Source: Meiothermus sp. QL-1 (GTDB lineage Bacteria > Deinococcota > Deinococci > Deinococcales > Thermaceae). Taken from it: DNA of 64,000 bases. How positions within the stretch are numbered: position 1 is the stretch's first letter; each line of letters begins with the position of its first letter. The stretch spans positions 310,001 to 374,000 of the forward strand of contig NZ_QQSV01000002.1 of the NCBI RefSeq assembly GCF_003351145.1. The letters run 5' to 3'. Under the pieces are notes generated by a model, which searched no databases, was not told the DNA's origin, and saw only the letters and a program-made list of their open reading frames with translations. The translations under genes were made by a program, and so were the position numbers. Positions 1 through 8,607 of this stretch are shown in pieces.

Positions 1-30
1 CCGCGTTTGGCTTCAGGGGAGTGGTTTCCT

Positions 31-1854
31 TCATGCTGCCTCCTCTTTTTCGAGCAGCCGGGCCATCACCCAGGCCGCTGTAAGGGGCAGGCCGTCCAGA
101 TAGGCCAGGCTGCGAAGCTTAGCGGCGTGCTCGGGTAGCTCAGCCCGCAGGATGCCGTGTAGCTGGCCGTCGCGGTTGAGCTCAATCACATAGACCCGCT
201 CGTGGGCGGCCACGAACTCGCCCACCTCGGGGCCAATCGGCAAAGCCCGCAGGCGCAGGAAGCTCAGGGGCAGGCGCTCGCGCAGCCGGTCGCGGGCTTC
301 CTCGATGGCATAGCGGGTGGAGCCGTAGGCGATGACCCCGATGCGGGCCTGGGGGTGGAGCTCTACGGCAGGGGGGGGCACCAGCCTGCGGGCGGTCTCG
401 AACTTGCGGGCCAGCCGGGCCATCAGGCGGGCGTAGTCCTCAGGGCGCTCGCTGTACTGGGCCTGCTCGTTGTGGCCGCTGCCGCGGGTAAAGTAGGCCG
501 CCAGGGGGTGGGGGGTGCCGGGCAGGGTTCGGTAGGGGATGCCGTCGCCGTCCACGTCCTTGTAGCGGGCGAAGCCCCCCCGGACCTCCAGGGCCTCGGC
601 GCTCAGCACCTTGCCGCGTTTGAGGGGCTCGGCAGGGTAGGCGAAGGGCCGGCCCATCCAGTGGTTCATCCCCAGGTCGAGGTCGGAGAGCACCAGGACG
701 GGGGTCTGGAGCTCCTCGGCCAGGTCGAAGGCCCGCCAGCCGAACTCGAAGCACTCCTCGAGGGAGGAGGGGAAGAGGATGGGATGCTTGGTGTCGCCAT
801 GGCCCAGGGTGTAGGCGAAGGCCACATCCCCCTGGCTGGTGCGGGTGGGCAGGCCGGTGCTGGGGCCCACCCGCTGGATGTCCCAGATGACCGCGGGAAT
901 CTCGGCGAAGTAGCCGTAGCTCATGAATTCGGCCATCAGGCTGAGCCCGGGCCCGCTGGTGGCGGTGAGGGCCCGAGCCCCGGCCCAGCCCGCCCCCAGC
1001 ACGATGCCTGCTGCCGCCAGCTCGTCTTCGGCCTGGACCACGGCGTAGGTGGGCCGCCCAGCCTCGTCGCGGCGCAGCTCGCTCAGGAAGCCCCGCAGGG
1101 CGTCCATGAAGCTGGTGGCAGGGGTGATGGGGTACCAGGCCGCCACGCTTACCCCGCCGAAGACCGCGCCCAGGGCTCCCGCCTCGTTGCCGGTCATCAG
1201 GATGAGGCCCTGGGTCTTTTCCATGGGCTCGATGCGGTAGGGGTCCTGCTTGCGCAGGTTTTCGCTGGCCCAGGCGTGGGCCCGGCGCACCACCTCGAGG
1301 TTGTCCTCCACCAGTTTGGGCCGCTGCTCGAACTGAGCCGCCAAAGCTTCTGCCACAGTCTCCAGGGGCACCCCCAGCATCCAGGCCAGCGCCCCCACGT
1401 AGGCCATGTTGGCTAGGTAGGGCCGGCGCTTGACCGGGACCTCGAGGCCGGCCAGCAGTTCGGCCGCGGGCACCGGGTAGTAGACCAGGTCGTCGCGCTG
1501 GGGCAGGTTCTTGAGGTCGGTGGCGTACAGGCAAACCCCTCCGGCCGGCAGCCCCTGTACGTCCTCGGCGGCGGTGGTGGGGTTGAAGGCCACCAGGATG
1601 TCCGGGGGCTTGCGGGCCACGTAGCCCTCGCGGCTTACCCGGATGTGGTACCAGGTGGGCAGGCCTTGGATGTTAGAGGGGAAGATGTTTTTGCCGTGCA
1701 CGGGTATGCCGAGCCTAAAAAAAGACCGCAGCAGGGTTAGGTTTGCGGTCTGGCTGCCGGTTCCGTTGACGGTGGCGACGGCTATGGAGAAGTCGTTGAC
1801 TATGGGCTCGCGTGGGGCAGGTAGCACAGCCTGCGCCCGTTCCAGGACGCTCAT
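31..1854 (-). CDS. korA: 2-oxoacid:ferredoxin oxidoreductase, fused gamma-alpha subunit (KorA type)
   Basis: The 607-residue protein carries a gamma domain (about 20-190, with VNGTGSQTAN at 29-38) fused to a pyrimidine-binding alpha domain (YPITPATS at 241-248). This is the KorA architecture of 2-oxoglutarate/2-oxoacid:ferredoxin oxidoreductases, which oxidatively decarboxylate a 2-oxoacid to an acyl-CoA and reduce ferredoxin in the cytosol. The thiamine-diphosphate beta subunit normally follows; it would lie beyond the left edge, and this is inferred only. The ATG is preceded by AAGGAGG at good spacing. A 14-base dyad with a TAAGAT box lies about 55 bases upstream. The substrate (2-oxoglutarate versus another 2-oxoacid) cannot be fixed from sequence alone. 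Confidence 0.88.
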   Translation of the reverse strand: MSVLERAQAVLPAPREPIVNDFSIAVATVNGTGSQTANLTLLRSFFRLGIPVHGKNIFPSNIQGLPTWYHIRVSREGYVARKPPDILVAFNPTTAAEDVQGLPAGGVCLYATDLKNLPQRDDLVYYPVPAAELLAGLEVPVKRRPYLANMAYVGALAWMLGVPLETVAEALAAQFEQRPKLVEDNLEVVRRAHAWASENLRKQDPYRIEPMEKTQGLILMTGNEAGALGAVFGGVSVAAWYPITPATSFMDALRGFLSELRRDEAGRPTYAVVQAEDELAAAGIVLGAGWAGARALTATSGPGLSLMAEFMSYGYFAEIPAVIWDIQRVGPSTGLPTRTSQGDVAFAYTLGHGDTKHPILFPSSLEECFEFGWRAFDLAEELQTPVLVLSDLDLGMNHWMGRPFAYPAEPLKRGKVLSAEALEVRGGFARYKDVDGDGIPYRTLPGTPHPLAAYFTRGSGHNEQAQYSERPEDYARLMARLARKFETARRLVPPPAVELHPQARIGVIAYGSTRYAIEEARDRLRERLPLSFLRLRALPIGPEVGEFVAAHERVYVIELNRDGQLHGILRAELPEHAAKLRSLAYLDGLPLTAAWVMARLLEKEEAA

Positions 1855-1908
1855 GAGACCTCCTTGTGGGGCCCTAGGCCCGCAGGCCGATTGGGTCTGC
1901 CTTCCTAT

Positions 1909-1922
1909 CTTACCCCGGTAAG
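1909..1922. promoter_or_regulatory. 14-bp dyad upstream of korA, overlapping a possible -10 box
   Basis: The sequence CTTACCCCGGTAAG has perfect 6-bp arms around a CC centre. On the minus strand it runs into TAAGAT (complement of 1907-1912), a TANNNT-type -10 box about 55 bases ahead of the korA start. The overlap suggests an operator. No -35 element at normal spacing is evident and no regulator is identified. Confidence 0.3.
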
Positions 1923-1959
1923 GGGGCAGCGGAGGTGATTTTTGCTCCGTTTTTTCGAC

Positions 1960-2706
1960 CTAAAGGCCCCTTGCCTCTGCCTCCTGCTCCCAAAGAAGGT
2001 CGCGCAGGACCCAGCCCCGGCCAGGGGCTTCCAGGGCCCCGCGGCTGATCTGGTCGATCAGGTAAGCCCGCACCCGGGGGATGGGGAGCCCCGCCTGGAT
2101 GAGCTCGCCCAGGTTGCAGCTGCCGTCCAGCAGCGCGGTGATGTCCTCGGGGTCGCGGATGCCGGCCTGGGTGCGGCGGGCCGAGGGGTGGCGGATGCGC
2201 AGGCCGAACCAGGCGTACTTGCGCAGCTTGGTCAGGTCGCCCTCGCGCAGGCCCCGCCAGGCCCGCTCGGCGGCGATGATGAGCGGCACCCCCCAGTTCC
2301 TGGCCGCAGCCCGTACGCTCCGCCCCCCCACAAAGACCGCGAAGGGCTCGGTGGCCCGGGGGGTTTCCAGCACCCGGCTGGGGGAGTCCAGCACGCTGCG
2401 GAAGCGGGTCCACTGGTCGCTCAGGCGGGCCCACTCGGCCATGAAGACCCGGAAGGGCATCAGGGGCGTGCCCTGCTGGGGGCCTGCTCGGAAGTAGAAC
2501 CGGCCCTCCTCGGGGTGGAGGGGAAAGGTGACGATGGCCTCGAAGCCCTCCCAGTCCAGGATGCCACCCCCTACCACCTCCCCTTCCACGAAGTGAAGCC
2601 TTAGGGGTAGCCGGCCGCAGGTGAGCTGCAAAACGCCGGTGCCGCGGTTGGCGTGGATCATCTCTAGCACATCGCTCAGGGGGATGGTGTGGAAGCTTCC
2701 CTCCAA
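1960..2706 (-). CDS. DUF4388 (PATAN-domain) protein
   Basis: This 248-residue protein begins with the pattern typical of DUF4388/PATAN domains: a short helix (LSDVLEMIHANRGTGVLQL) followed by a strand hairpin that reads as a compact effector domain (about 1-100). The remaining 150 residues are a second, unassigned region. PATAN proteins are common in Deinococcota and are linked to motility and signalling regulation; the specific role here is unknown. It starts one base after the homoserine kinase stop, so it is probably co-transcribed with it as the last gene of the long minus-strand glycan operon. A second PATAN protein lies at 51186-51941. Confidence 0.7.
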   Translation of the reverse strand: MEGSFHTIPLSDVLEMIHANRGTGVLQLTCGRLPLRLHFVEGEVVGGGILDWEGFEAIVTFPLHPEEGRFYFRAGPQQGTPLMPFRVFMAEWARLSDQWTRFRSVLDSPSRVLETPRATEPFAVFVGGRSVRAAARNWGVPLIIAAERAWRGLREGDLTKLRKYAWFGLRIRHPSARRTQAGIRDPEDITALLDGSCNLGELIQAGLPIPRVRAYLIDQISRGALEAPGRGWVLRDLLWEQEAEARGL

Positions 2707-2707
2707 G

Positions 2708-3613
2708 CTAACCCTCCTGTGGAGCGTAGGCCAGCCCCCTGCCCAGCCCCAGCACCAGCGTGCTGCCCTGGCCCACGTAGGCCTGCAGGGCCTGGCAGAT
2801 GGCCGGGATATGCTCGGGCCTGGCCAGGGCGGCCAGGGTGGGGCCCGCTCCCCCTACGAAAGCGGCCAGCGCGCCCGCCCGGTAGGCCGCCTCCAGGGCC
2901 TCCTCCAGCCCCGGCATAAGGTGGGCCCGGTAGGGCTGGTGCAGCCGGTCGCGGGCGGCCTCCCGCAGGGCCTCGTAGCAGCCTGAGTAGAGCGCAGCGG
3001 GCCAGAGGGCGCTGCGGGCCAGGTTGTGGACCGCATCGGCGTAGGGCACCGTCTGGGGCAGGGCAGCGCGGGCCAGAGGGGTGGGCACCTCGTAGGGGGG
3101 CACCCCCAGCACAAAGCGAAGCCCCTGGGGAGCGGGCAGCGGCAGGGCCAGCGGGGGGTCGGCCAGGGCGGCCACGAAGCCTCCGTAGACCGCCGGGGCC
3201 ACGTTGTCGGGGTGCCCTTCCAGGGCAGCCGTCACCCGAAAGACCCCCTCCCGGCCCAGCCGGTGGCCCGATATCGCGTCGGCTAGGGCAGCCCCGGCCA
3301 CCAGGGCCGCCGAGCTGCTGCCCATGCCGCGGGCCAGGGGAATCGGGTTGTGGGCCCAGATGGCCACGGGGGGCGGGCGGGTCTCTCCTAGAGCCTGCCA
3401 GGCGGCGCGGTAGCCCTGGTGGATCAGGTTGTCGGGGGTGTTGGGGAGCTGGCCCTGCCCGGTGTAGTAGAAGGCGTCCTCGGGGGCGGGGGTGGCGCGG
3501 ACCTCCAGGTAGAGGTCGAGCGCCACCCCAAGGGCGTCGAAGCCGGAGCCCAGGTTGGCCAGGGTGGCCGGCACCCGCACTGCAAAAGACCTCTGGCTGC
3601 TAGCAGCGGCCAT
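2708..3613 (-). CDS. thrB: Homoserine kinase
   Basis: The 301-residue GHMP-family kinase phosphorylates homoserine to O-phosphohomoserine in threonine synthesis. The N-terminal strand (FAVRVPATLANLGSGFDALG, 10-29) and the ATP-binding loop (PLARGMGSSSAAL, 92-104) are clear, and the C-terminal GHMP motif FVGGAGPTLAAL is present near 255. I chose the ATG at 3613 because an upstream in-frame extension adds an 18-residue low-quality leader and the family normally starts just before this strand. A TATGAT box nine bases upstream of this ATG may give an internal promoter. The gene sits between an O-antigen ligase-like gene and a PATAN gene, away from thrC or other threonine genes. Confidence 0.9.
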   Translation of the reverse strand: MAAASSQRSFAVRVPATLANLGSGFDALGVALDLYLEVRATPAPEDAFYYTGQGQLPNTPDNLIHQGYRAAWQALGETRPPPVAIWAHNPIPLARGMGSSSAALVAGAALADAISGHRLGREGVFRVTAALEGHPDNVAPAVYGGFVAALADPPLALPLPAPQGLRFVLGVPPYEVPTPLARAALPQTVPYADAVHNLARSALWPAALYSGCYEALREAARDRLHQPYRAHLMPGLEEALEAAYRAGALAAFVGGAGPTLAALARPEHIPAICQALQAYVGQGSTLVLGLGRGLAYAPQEG

Positions 3614-3623
3614 GCTGGGCCCA

Positions 3624-5237
3624 TCATAACCCCACCCGAGCCGGGCTGTGCTGCTTTTGCAGCCCAAAAGCCACCGCCAGCAACAGCGGATAGTAGACCC
3701 AGGCCGAGAAGAGCGAGAAGTCGGTGAGATTGAGCAGCAAAGCGATGCCCAAAAGGGTCAGGCTAGGCCGGGCCCCGGCCTTGAGCAGGGCGTGCCCCAC
3801 ACCCAGAAGCCAGATCCCCAGCCCCAGCAGGGCCAGCAGGCCCCCCTCGGCCAGCAGGTGGAGCGCCAGGTTGTGGGCGTGGGGGGGGGAAGGCTCGATG
3901 GGGTTGGGCGGTGGGTTAAGGTCGAAATAGAGGGGAAAATGACCAAAGCCGATGCCGCCTAGGGGGTTTTCCCGCAGGGCCTGGATGGCCACCTGCCAGA
4001 ACTGCAGCCGGGCCTGGGCGCTGTGGTCCAGGGTCAGGGCCTGGGAAAGCCGCCCCAGAAGCTCGGGCTGCCAGAGGGCCAGCGCCCCCAGCAGCCCGGC
4101 TAGCCCCAGCACCCAGGGCCGGGAGCGCCCCAGGCTCCAGGCCCACGCTCCCCCCAAAAGCAGCAGCGCCCAAAAAGCCGTGCGGCTGCCGGAGAGAAAG
4201 AGCAAGGCCGCGGCCAGCCCCAGCGCCACCCCCCCAAGCCGCTTGCCCCCCAGCACCCAGATCAGCCCTGCGGCCATGACCGCGCCGTGGCCCAGGAAGT
4301 TGGGCTGGGGGGTGAGGCCGGCGACGCGGGCGCCTGGGCCGGCCTCGAGCCACTGCCAGCCCGCGTAGGCCAGGTGGGCCAGCATCCCGAGCAGGATGGC
4401 CCACGCAGCTTTGGAGGGAGGGATGCTTTGAAAAAGCCAGAGGCCTGCCTGTAGCACCAGGAAGCCCAGCAAGGCGACGCCCACCCACCACCAAAGCCGC
4501 CAGCCCAGCGACTTCAGCCCGGTGGGCCCCATGCGGTAGGCGGTGGGGGTGGGGCCCTCCTCGAGCTGCGCCCAGCCCACCTCCAGATAGGTGAAGTCGC
4601 CCCCTTCGTTGAAGAAGTCGATGGCCCGCACCGCCCGGTCGCCCTCCTGGGCGGTGTAGCTGGCCCAGACCCGCCAGACCCCTGGGGCCACCGCTTCCAT
4701 CTGGGTGGGCACAGGATGGTGTCCCCGCTGGGTGAAGAAGGTGATGGTGAACCTGGCCTGGCTCCCGTCGTGCCGTATGTAGAAGCTCTGGGTGTAGGTT
4801 TTTCCGGCCTCCAGGGGGTACCAGCGGTCCACGAAAAACTCGACGTAGCGCCGGCCTGCCGGGCTATGCTGGGGTATTCGCCAGAACCCATCGCCCACCG
4901 CCTTAGCCGCGCGCTGACCGCCCTCCTCGGGGTTCCAGCCCAGCAAGCCGTGGAGAAAGGGGCTCAGCAGGTTGGGGCTCTGGCCGGGGGGCAGGTTGCT
5001 GGTGGCAAAGCCTGGGGCTACCTGGGGCAGCAGATTGGGCGGGGTGGCCAGCAGTTGGCCGAGCCCGCCGGCCACAGCCAGGGCGCCAAAAGCCCAGGCC
5101 AGCACCCCCTGCCGGTGGCGCAGCACCCGCCACAGACCAAGCCCGGCGGCTGTAGCGAACCAGGGGGCCTTGAGAGGGAGCAGGAGCAAAAGGCCCAGTC
5201 CTGTCCACTCAATCGTTTTTCTAAGCCCTGCTTTCAC
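3624..5237 (-). CDS. O-antigen ligase/polymerase family membrane protein with an inserted soluble domain
   Basis: The 537-residue integral membrane protein matches the Wzy_C/O-antigen ligase superfamily in its second half: multiple membrane helices (about 245-420), then a large loop with SAQARLQFWQ and the conserved NPLGGIGFGHFP around 415-440, followed by PHAHNLALHLLAEGG and final helices. Unusually, residues about 75-230 form a soluble, strand-rich segment (tryptophan- and glycine-rich, YVEFFVDRWYPL and WRVWASYTAQEGD) that resembles a carbohydrate-binding beta sandwich inserted after the first helices. The start is GTG and touches the stop of the upstream WbaP gene, indicating translational coupling. 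It probably transfers or polymerises the glycan made by this cluster. Confidence 0.75.
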   Translation of the reverse strand: MKAGLRKTIEWTGLGLLLLLPLKAPWFATAAGLGLWRVLRHRQGVLAWAFGALAVAGGLGQLLATPPNLLPQVAPGFATSNLPPGQSPNLLSPFLHGLLGWNPEEGGQRAAKAVGDGFWRIPQHSPAGRRYVEFFVDRWYPLEAGKTYTQSFYIRHDGSQARFTITFFTQRGHHPVPTQMEAVAPGVWRVWASYTAQEGDRAVRAIDFFNEGGDFTYLEVGWAQLEEGPTPTAYRMGPTGLKSLGWRLWWWVGVALLGFLVLQAGLWLFQSIPPSKAAWAILLGMLAHLAYAGWQWLEAGPGARVAGLTPQPNFLGHGAVMAAGLIWVLGGKRLGGVALGLAAALLFLSGSRTAFWALLLLGGAWAWSLGRSRPWVLGLAGLLGALALWQPELLGRLSQALTLDHSAQARLQFWQVAIQALRENPLGGIGFGHFPLYFDLNPPPNPIEPSPPHAHNLALHLLAEGGLLALLGLGIWLLGVGHALLKAGARPSLTLLGIALLLNLTDFSLFSAWVYYPLLLAVAFGLQKQHSPARVGL

Positions 5238-6668
5238 CTAGTAAGCACCTTTGCCCGTAAGAACCACCCACACCGTGCGGGCCAGGATGTACAGGTCCAG
5301 CCAGATCGACCAGTTGCGTACGTAGTAGACGTCAATTTGGAGCCTTTCTTCAAAGGTGAGCTCGTTCCGACCACTAACCTGCCACAGACCAGTAACTCCC
5401 GGTTTTACGCTCAGGATTGTTTTTGTGAACTTCCCTATTCTTTCTTTTTCTCTAGGAAGATAGGCCCTAGGTCCTATCAAGCTTATCTCACCTTTTAGGA
5501 CGTTTATTATTTGAGGAAGTTCGTCTAGGCTAAAACGCCGCAGCCATTTCCCCAGTGGTGTGAGGCGGGGATCATTCCTTAGCTTGTGAAATTGCTCGTA
5601 TTCAATGCGTAAACTCTCGTTTTGTGCAAGGACTTGTGCTAGCCTTTTTTCTCCGTCGCCATACATGGTTCTGAATTTTATGATGTTCACAATTTTCCCT
5701 TTATGCCCCAGTCGAGACTGTATGTAAAATGCGGGGCCTATAGAGGTAGTTTTGACAAGTACCCAGATTAGGCCGAGTAGAGGCAAGCTCAAAAGAAAGC
5801 AAACTAAGGCCAATAGCCAGTCTATGCTGAGTTTTGTTACTTTCGAAGCAGGGCTTAGGAGCTTATGTTGTAACTCCAGTCCGAGTATGCCACCAATGTC
5901 CCTGGACGCCACCCAAAGGCTCGACAGCCCAAGCAGGTCCGGTATCACGATGAGGTGGGGGAAGCGGTGGCCGTACGTTTCTATCAACTCAAGCAGGCGG
6001 TTCCTCGGTACCCCCGGCATGGCTAAAATCGCGTGCTTGACGCCTGCTTTGGCGTACTGCTCGGCCAGCTCGAGCCCCCCCACCACCTGCACCCCGCCCA
6101 GCACCAGGCCGTGCTTGTGGGGGTCGTCGTCCAGCAAGGCTATGGGTTTTAGCCCAAGCCCAGGTTGGCGTTCCAGCGCCCGCACCACCTCCTCCCCGGT
6201 CTTGCCTGCCCCAAGGACAACCACCGGTGCGCCCCACCAGCTTTTTCTGGCGAACATCTCTCTGGCTAGGGCCCGTCCCAAAGGCACCAGCACCAGGGCC
6301 AACCCCCAGGCAAAGACAAAGGCCCCGCGCGAGTACTCGGCGGCCGACTTGTACATGAAGGTAGCCCCGCCCAGCACCAAAAAGACCAGACTGGTGGCAT
6401 AACTAAGGCGACGCAGCTCCTCGGGGGGGGCAATTCCTACCCCATATAGCCCAGCCAGCGCGTAGGCTAGGGGGAACAAAAACAGCATTGGCCATAGCTC
6501 GATGTACGCATCCCATAGCAAGGAGCGATCCCAAAGATACCTCAAACCAATAGCAGTGCCAAGGGAAATGGTAGCAGCGGCTAAGTCGGTAAGTAGAAGG
6601 AATGAAGCTCTCCAATAGGGATGTATTCTGACTGCTTGCTGCTGCGAGGAGACCGCAGTTTGCTGCAA
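5238..6668 (-). CDS. Undecaprenyl-phosphate sugar phosphotransferase (WbaP family)
   Basis: This 476-residue initiating enzyme transfers a sugar-1-phosphate (galactose or glucose) to undecaprenyl phosphate at the inner membrane, starting repeat-unit assembly. It has four to five N-terminal helices (about 15-130), a Rossmann-like CoA-binding-fold domain (about 140-260, VVVLGAGKTGEEVV), a helix near 285-310, and the catalytic C-terminal domain with KFRTMYGDGEKR, RRFSLDELPQ, GPRAYLPRE and KPGVTGLWQVSGRN. The start is TTG with a strong GGGAGG seven bases upstream, almost touching the GT4 stop. The catalytic domain is more AT-rich than the rest of the chromosome. Confidence 0.88.
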   Translation of the reverse strand: MQQTAVSSQQQAVRIHPYWRASFLLLTDLAAATISLGTAIGLRYLWDRSLLWDAYIELWPMLFLFPLAYALAGLYGVGIAPPEELRRLSYATSLVFLVLGGATFMYKSAAEYSRGAFVFAWGLALVLVPLGRALAREMFARKSWWGAPVVVLGAGKTGEEVVRALERQPGLGLKPIALLDDDPHKHGLVLGGVQVVGGLELAEQYAKAGVKHAILAMPGVPRNRLLELIETYGHRFPHLIVIPDLLGLSSLWVASRDIGGILGLELQHKLLSPASKVTKLSIDWLLALVCFLLSLPLLGLIWVLVKTTSIGPAFYIQSRLGHKGKIVNIIKFRTMYGDGEKRLAQVLAQNESLRIEYEQFHKLRNDPRLTPLGKWLRRFSLDELPQIINVLKGEISLIGPRAYLPREKERIGKFTKTILSVKPGVTGLWQVSGRNELTFEERLQIDVYYVRNWSIWLDLYILARTVWVVLTGKGAY

Positions 6669-6670
6669 AA

Positions 6671-7804
6671 TTACCTCCCTAGAAGTTCGTGGTAAAGGGC
6701 TAGGGTAGCGTCCACCATTTTATCTACGCTGTAAGCTTGAACCCTTTTGTAGCTTTGTTCCCCCATTTGCTTCCTGAGTTTTTCATCGGCCAACAACCGG
6801 CTTAGAGCACTAGCAAAATCAACTGTGCTTCTCGTGGGCACCAGAAAGCCATTTACGCCCTCGGCAATGGCTTGCTCAGCACCTCCTACGCGGGTTGCAA
6901 CGATGGGTAGCCTTTCAGCCATAGCCTCAAGCAGCACATAGGGAAAACCTTCATAGTCGCTGGGCAAAGCAAATATATCGAAGCCTTGCATGGCCCACCG
7001 ACCTTCCAAAGGTCCCGGCAGGATGACTTTTCCTGCCACACCCAATTGCTTAATTCTTAGCTCCATCCTTGGTCGCAGTGGACCCTCCCCAACCATCACG
7101 AGTCGAGCCTGAGAATAGTCTGTGCTAATGCGCGCAAAAGCGTCTATCAGAATGAAAGGAGCTTTCTGAGGTACAAAGCGCCCCACAAAACCGATAACTA
7201 TGTGTTCACATGATAAACCTAGCTTTTTTCTGACCTCGCTTTTTTTCTTGGGAATACCGGAGTTTATCTGTATGGCGTTGGTAATAAGCTTTATCCGCTC
7301 CGCAGGGATACCTAAGCGCTGGGCCTCTACCGCTTCGCTTTTAGATACAGCTATTAGAGCAGTTGTTGTTCTGGCAAGCACTTTTTCTGCCGATTCGTAC
7401 AGAAGTTTTTGGGTTCGACTTAAATTTTTCGAAAGGGTTGAAAATGCATTGGGTGTGTAAATCACTGCCCTCTTTTCCAGCCAGGCTAACAAGCGGGCCA
7501 GTGCACCACCTTTGGAACTGTGGCCGTGTATAAGATCGAATGGGCCGTGGTCGGCCATGTATCTATGCAGACGGAATAGCACAGCTAAGTCGCTGGGGTG
7601 GGGTGACCTTCGCATGGGAATTGCTATGTGTCGCACACCTGCTTGCTGAAGTCTGGGTAGAGCCTGGGTAAGAACGTGGTCGAGCCGAAGAGGAGAGTAG
7701 GCCAAATGAACCTCAACACCACGCTCAGCTAGACCCAGACATAGGTCAGACACGTGACGAGCAGTGCCGGCTCCTGTGGCTTCAATTATGTGAAGCACAC
7801 GCAT
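6671..7804 (-). CDS. Glycosyltransferase family 4
   Basis: The 377-residue GT-B enzyme has an N-terminal acceptor domain (MRVLHIIEATGAGTARHVSD, 1-20) and a C-terminal nucleotide-sugar domain (VIGFVGRFVPQKAPFILIDA, then LPSDYEGFPYVLLEAMA with the conserved E-x7-E pair). It should add a sugar to the lipid-linked repeat unit on the cytoplasmic face. I chose ATG 7804 because it overlaps the upstream stop as TGATG and starts exactly at the first Rossmann strand; a longer reading adds a non-homologous leader. The sugar donor and linkage cannot be predicted. Confidence 0.85.
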   Translation of the reverse strand: MRVLHIIEATGAGTARHVSDLCLGLAERGVEVHLAYSPLRLDHVLTQALPRLQQAGVRHIAIPMRRSPHPSDLAVLFRLHRYMADHGPFDLIHGHSSKGGALARLLAWLEKRAVIYTPNAFSTLSKNLSRTQKLLYESAEKVLARTTTALIAVSKSEAVEAQRLGIPAERIKLITNAIQINSGIPKKKSEVRKKLGLSCEHIVIGFVGRFVPQKAPFILIDAFARISTDYSQARLVMVGEGPLRPRMELRIKQLGVAGKVILPGPLEGRWAMQGFDIFALPSDYEGFPYVLLEAMAERLPIVATRVGGAEQAIAEGVNGFLVPTRSTVDFASALSRLLADEKLRKQMGEQSYKRVQAYSVDKMVDATLALYHELLGR

Positions 7805-8607
7805 CACAACCATCCCCGGTATGCTGCTAGCCTGCGTTTGAGGGCTTGTACCATCCACACAGGTGTAATCAGCAGCAAAGAATTTTTCAGGATGCCCAGC
7901 CAACTCTCTATAAGTAGGGGGTCAAAGTTTAGAAGCATTACCCTTAAGCGGTTCCAGACTTGTTGCCGCCGCTTCTTTAATGAGATGCCAAGTGGGTTTA
8001 TTCTGTAGGCAAGTATCGTATCCGCCAGGTTGGCGACTTTGTACCTCCTTACCACTCTAAAGAAGAGCTCGTAATCTTCTACCGCTTTGTAGCGATTTGA
8101 GTAAAGGCCTACTTCTTTCAAGACTTGGCTCCTAATCATCACCGCCGGATGAATAAAGCAATTTCGCGCATGCATTATGCGTCGAATTGAGCTGTCCTCT
8201 GTTGGGAAACGTTCCCTGAAAACCTCTTTTCCCTGCTCGTTTATGAAAAGCACTTGACCGCCCACCATAGCATATTCAGGGTGTTTTTTTAAAAAATCCA
8301 GTTGCTTTTCGAAGCGCCCAGGCAAACATTCATCGCCTGCATCCAAGCGGGCCACGTAGGGATATCCTTGAGACAAAATCCATTCAAGGCCGTGGTTTAG
8401 TGCGTATTCTATACCCTGGTTTTGTGAAAGTCTCAAAAGAAATCCCTTGTGGGGTGAAGGCAAAGTGGGGAGTTCAATAGGTGGTTGGCTACCGTCATCA
8501 ACTACTACCACATCCAACGGGACTTCTTTGGGGAGAGAAGACAAGGTGAACTCGAGGCCTGCTTGGTCTTGATAGACGGGCATAAGGAGGGCCACTTCTG
8601 TTCTCAT
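7804..8607 (-). CDS. Glycosyltransferase family 2
   Basis: This 267-residue GT-A enzyme opens with EVALLMPVYQDQAGLEFTLSS and the donor-binding VVVVDDGSQ (about 32-40), followed by ARLDAGDECLPGRFEKQ, which supplies the metal-binding DxD-like motif, and ends in a short hydrophobic region. Such enzymes transfer a sugar from a nucleotide donor to the growing repeat unit. Start and stop overlap their neighbours by ATGA junctions on both sides, showing tight operon packing. Base composition is clearly more AT-rich than the flanking chromosome. Substrate unknown. Confidence 0.83.
   Translation of the reverse strand: MRTEVALLMPVYQDQAGLEFTLSSLPKEVPLDVVVVDDGSQPPIELPTLPSPHKGFLLRLSQNQGIEYALNHGLEWILSQGYPYVARLDAGDECLPGRFEKQLDFLKKHPEYAMVGGQVLFINEQGKEVFRERFPTEDSSIRRIMHARNCFIHPAVMIRSQVLKEVGLYSNRYKAVEDYELFFRVVRRYKVANLADTILAYRINPLGISLKKRRQQVWNRLRVMLLNFDPLLIESWLGILKNSLLLITPVWMVQALKRRLAAYRGWL

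Noticed and set aside
202-1416. Long plus-strand open frame opposite korA
   Set aside because: Gly/Ala/Gln-rich antisense frame created by high third-position GC; korA on the minus strand has full family motifs.
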